Of a stretch of DNA of 64,000 nucleotides, positions 62,815 through 64,000 are shown piece after piece. Below the pieces are notes generated by a model, which saw only the letters and a program-made list of their open reading frames with translations, searched no databases and was not told the origin of the DNA. The stretch spans positions 100,168-164,167 of the forward strand of contig DAHUYW010000004.1 of assembly GCA_027306915.1 (NCBI GenBank), in the 5' to 3' direction. Source of the DNA: Spirochaetales bacterium (GTDB lineage Bacteria; Spirochaetota; Spirochaetia; DAHUYW01). The stretch's first letter is position 1. The number at the start of each line of letters is the position of its first letter. The translations under genes and the position numbers were made by a program.

Positions 62815-63951
62815 TCACTCTCCGGCGAGTTGGGCGAGAACAGACAGACAAAGCCGCCCATTCTTGGCGGCATACGGGGTTGAGACCTTGTCGACCGTGT
62901 CGTCCGAGGTGCCGCCGGGTCCATGGGTCTCCGAATGCGTCATGACGGCCGGGTAGCCGTATCTACGAAAGGGAACATAGTCGCTGTTGCACTTGTGCAC
63001 GTTGTCGGTCAAATCGAGTCCGAGCTTATAGAGAATGTTGTTCGCGGTCATCATGTCGTAGACCCATGTGGTGTTGTCGTCATACATGATATCGAGCACG
63101 AAGTAGTTGTCGGGGTCGTAGGAGGAGGAATCGAGGTTCACATACAGTCCGATATTCATGGAGCTGTTGTATGCGTCGCACGCGAAATCCTCGGCTCCGC
63201 CTGGGGGGACTTCCTCGCCGTTCCAGAATCCAAAGACGAGGGTATGTTCGAACTTGTACTGGCTCATGATCCTCGCAAACTCGAGTACGATCGCGACTCC
63301 CGAGGCATTGTCGGTCGCTCCCGGCGCAATATCCGTATCGTATGCGGTGCTGTCGTAGTGGGCCCCCGTAACGTACACGACATCAGAGCTCGGATAGGCG
63401 GAGGGGAGCGTACCGATCACATTGTTGAATCGGGCGCTGTGATACGCCACCTTCAAGTTCGGCAGGGCGGCCAATCTGCCATGCAGATAGCTCCCAGCAG
63501 CCTTGTTCCCCGGCGTGTTCAAATAGCGCGTCCCGAAGTTGACTAGGTCGGTCGTCGTCTTCAAGATCTCCGCTTCGCTTACCTCAGAGAGCAACACCGA
63601 AACCGGCACCTGCTCGACGGTAAAATCCCAGCCGATATCCTTCATTGCGCCGTCCTTCGAGACCGTGAGATCCAGGCGATGGTCGCCCTTAGCGAGGTTT
63701 CGTCCCACGCTGACCGTGGCGTCGGTCGTTCCGATCAGGGAAGCTCCGTCGAGCTGCCAGTAAAGAGACATGCCGTCCGAATGCTCGGCGGTGACAGTCA
63801 TCGCCTCACCCCAATAGAGCGTCGCACGTTGTCCCGTCAGAGTGACGGAAGAGATATCAGCGCTCTTCGCCGGTGTAGGCAGACCGACGCTGCAGCCCAG
63901 AAGAAAGAGAACCACACTCGGTACCGACAGGAGAAACATCGTGCGTCTCAC
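62815..63951 (-). CDS. M28-family metallopeptidase lipoprotein
   Basis: A 378-residue lipoprotein (FLLGC, Cys20). An N-terminal Ig-like domain (about 30-115) precedes the M28 aminopeptidase fold. Zinc ligands and base are in order: His198 in GAHYD, Asp214 in GATDNASG, Glu246/Glu247 in NGEE, Asp274 in VNLD, and a C-terminal THSETHGPGG. It should trim peptides at the cell surface. The GTG start at 63951 has AAGGA nine bases ahead; an ATG five codons in is possible. It is the first visible gene of the surface-glycan operon. Confidence 0.85.
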   Translation of the reverse strand: MRRTMFLLSVPSVVLFLLGCSVGLPTPAKSADISSVTLTGQRATLYWGEAMTVTAEHSDGMSLYWQLDGASLIGTTDATVSVGRNLAKGDHRLDLTVSKDGAMKDIGWDFTVEQVPVSVLLSEVSEAEILKTTTDLVNFGTRYLNTPGNKAAGSYLHGRLAALPNLKVAYHSARFNNVIGTLPSAYPSSDVVYVTGAHYDSTAYDTDIAPGATDNASGVAIVLEFARIMSQYKFEHTLVFGFWNGEEVPPGGAEDFACDAYNSSMNIGLYVNLDSSSYDPDNYFVLDIMYDDNTTWVYDMMTANNILYKLGLDLTDNVHKCNSDYVPFRRYGYPAVMTHSETHGPGGTSDDTVDKVSTPYAAKNGRLCLSVLAQLAGE

Positions 63952-64000
63952 AGCGATTATTCCTTCCCTTCTTTGGTTCCGCGAAGCAGACCGCGAGGTC

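Overview
The window looks like chromosomal DNA of a GC-rich, Gram-negative, mainly fermentative bacterium, most likely a spirochaete (Spirochaetota). This is an inference, not proven. It rests on secreted and lipoprotein signal peptides of spirochaetal style (a solute-binding protein maturing at Ala|Gly-Gly-Gln-Gly-Glu), an outer-membrane-type protein ending in Phe, an LplABC-type sugar importer without its own ATPase, and a hydrogenase-4-type proton pump. There is no rRNA, tRNA, CRISPR array, transposase or phage gene in view. Most genes sit in tight operons with 4-bp ATGA/GTGA overlaps.

Layout. 1-3.4 kb: a truncated HyfB-like proton-pumping subunit, the peptidoglycan lytic transglycosylase MltG and a small secreted or outer-membrane protein. 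3.5-6.4 kb: an ABC importer of the nitrate/sulfonate/taurine type with its own promoter. 6.5-16 kb: a beta-glucan locus made of an LplABC-type importer, a divergent ROK repressor with a plausible ROK operator at the importer promoter, a GH94 cellobiose phosphorylase and a GH9 endoglucanase. The GH9 gene is the last gene of an ABC-2 exporter operon. 18-27.6 kb is mostly housekeeping: MurJ, MgtA, RsgA with an RNHCP zinc protein, a PTS IIA-like protein, a histidine-kinase-like protein with a degraded ATP site, and ribosomal protein L28. 27.7-30.5 kb: a CsoR-CopA copper operon whose promoter carries the operator between -35 and -10 and whose first gene seems leaderless. 30.6-34.4 kb: an FMN glutamate synthase-like protein, then a rhodanese and a CoA-disulfide-reductase-like flavoprotein.

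34.6-51.9 kb is the most interesting part. A xanthine-dehydrogenase-family molybdenum hydroxylase (three subunits) is divergent from a UraA-type pyrimidine permease that keeps both substrate-binding Glu residues. Close by are FdrA (AllF), YlbE (AllG) and, 8 kb away, a DUF2877 (AllH) protein; in E. coli these three make oxamate transcarbamylase. The fdrA operon continues with a cyclase-family metal hydrolase, a GNAT-like protein, a thiolase homologue lacking the nucleophilic Cys, its DUF35 partner and a cytosine-deaminase-like amidohydrolase lacking one metal His. Together they suggest an uncharacterised catabolic route for a pyrimidine or related N-heterocycle: uptake, hydroxylation, ring opening, and recovery of the carbamoyl group as carbamoyl phosphate. 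The substrate is not proven and no carbamate kinase lies in the window.

52-64 kb, of visibly lower GC in parts, is a surface-polysaccharide locus read on the minus strand: an M28 peptidase lipoprotein, two tandem WecG/TagA glycosyltransferases, a polysaccharide deacetylase, two FemAB-like acyltransferases, an internally duplicated Cys-rich protein, a nucleotide-sugar dehydrogenase and a fibronectin-type-III lipoprotein, separated by several long non-coding gaps.
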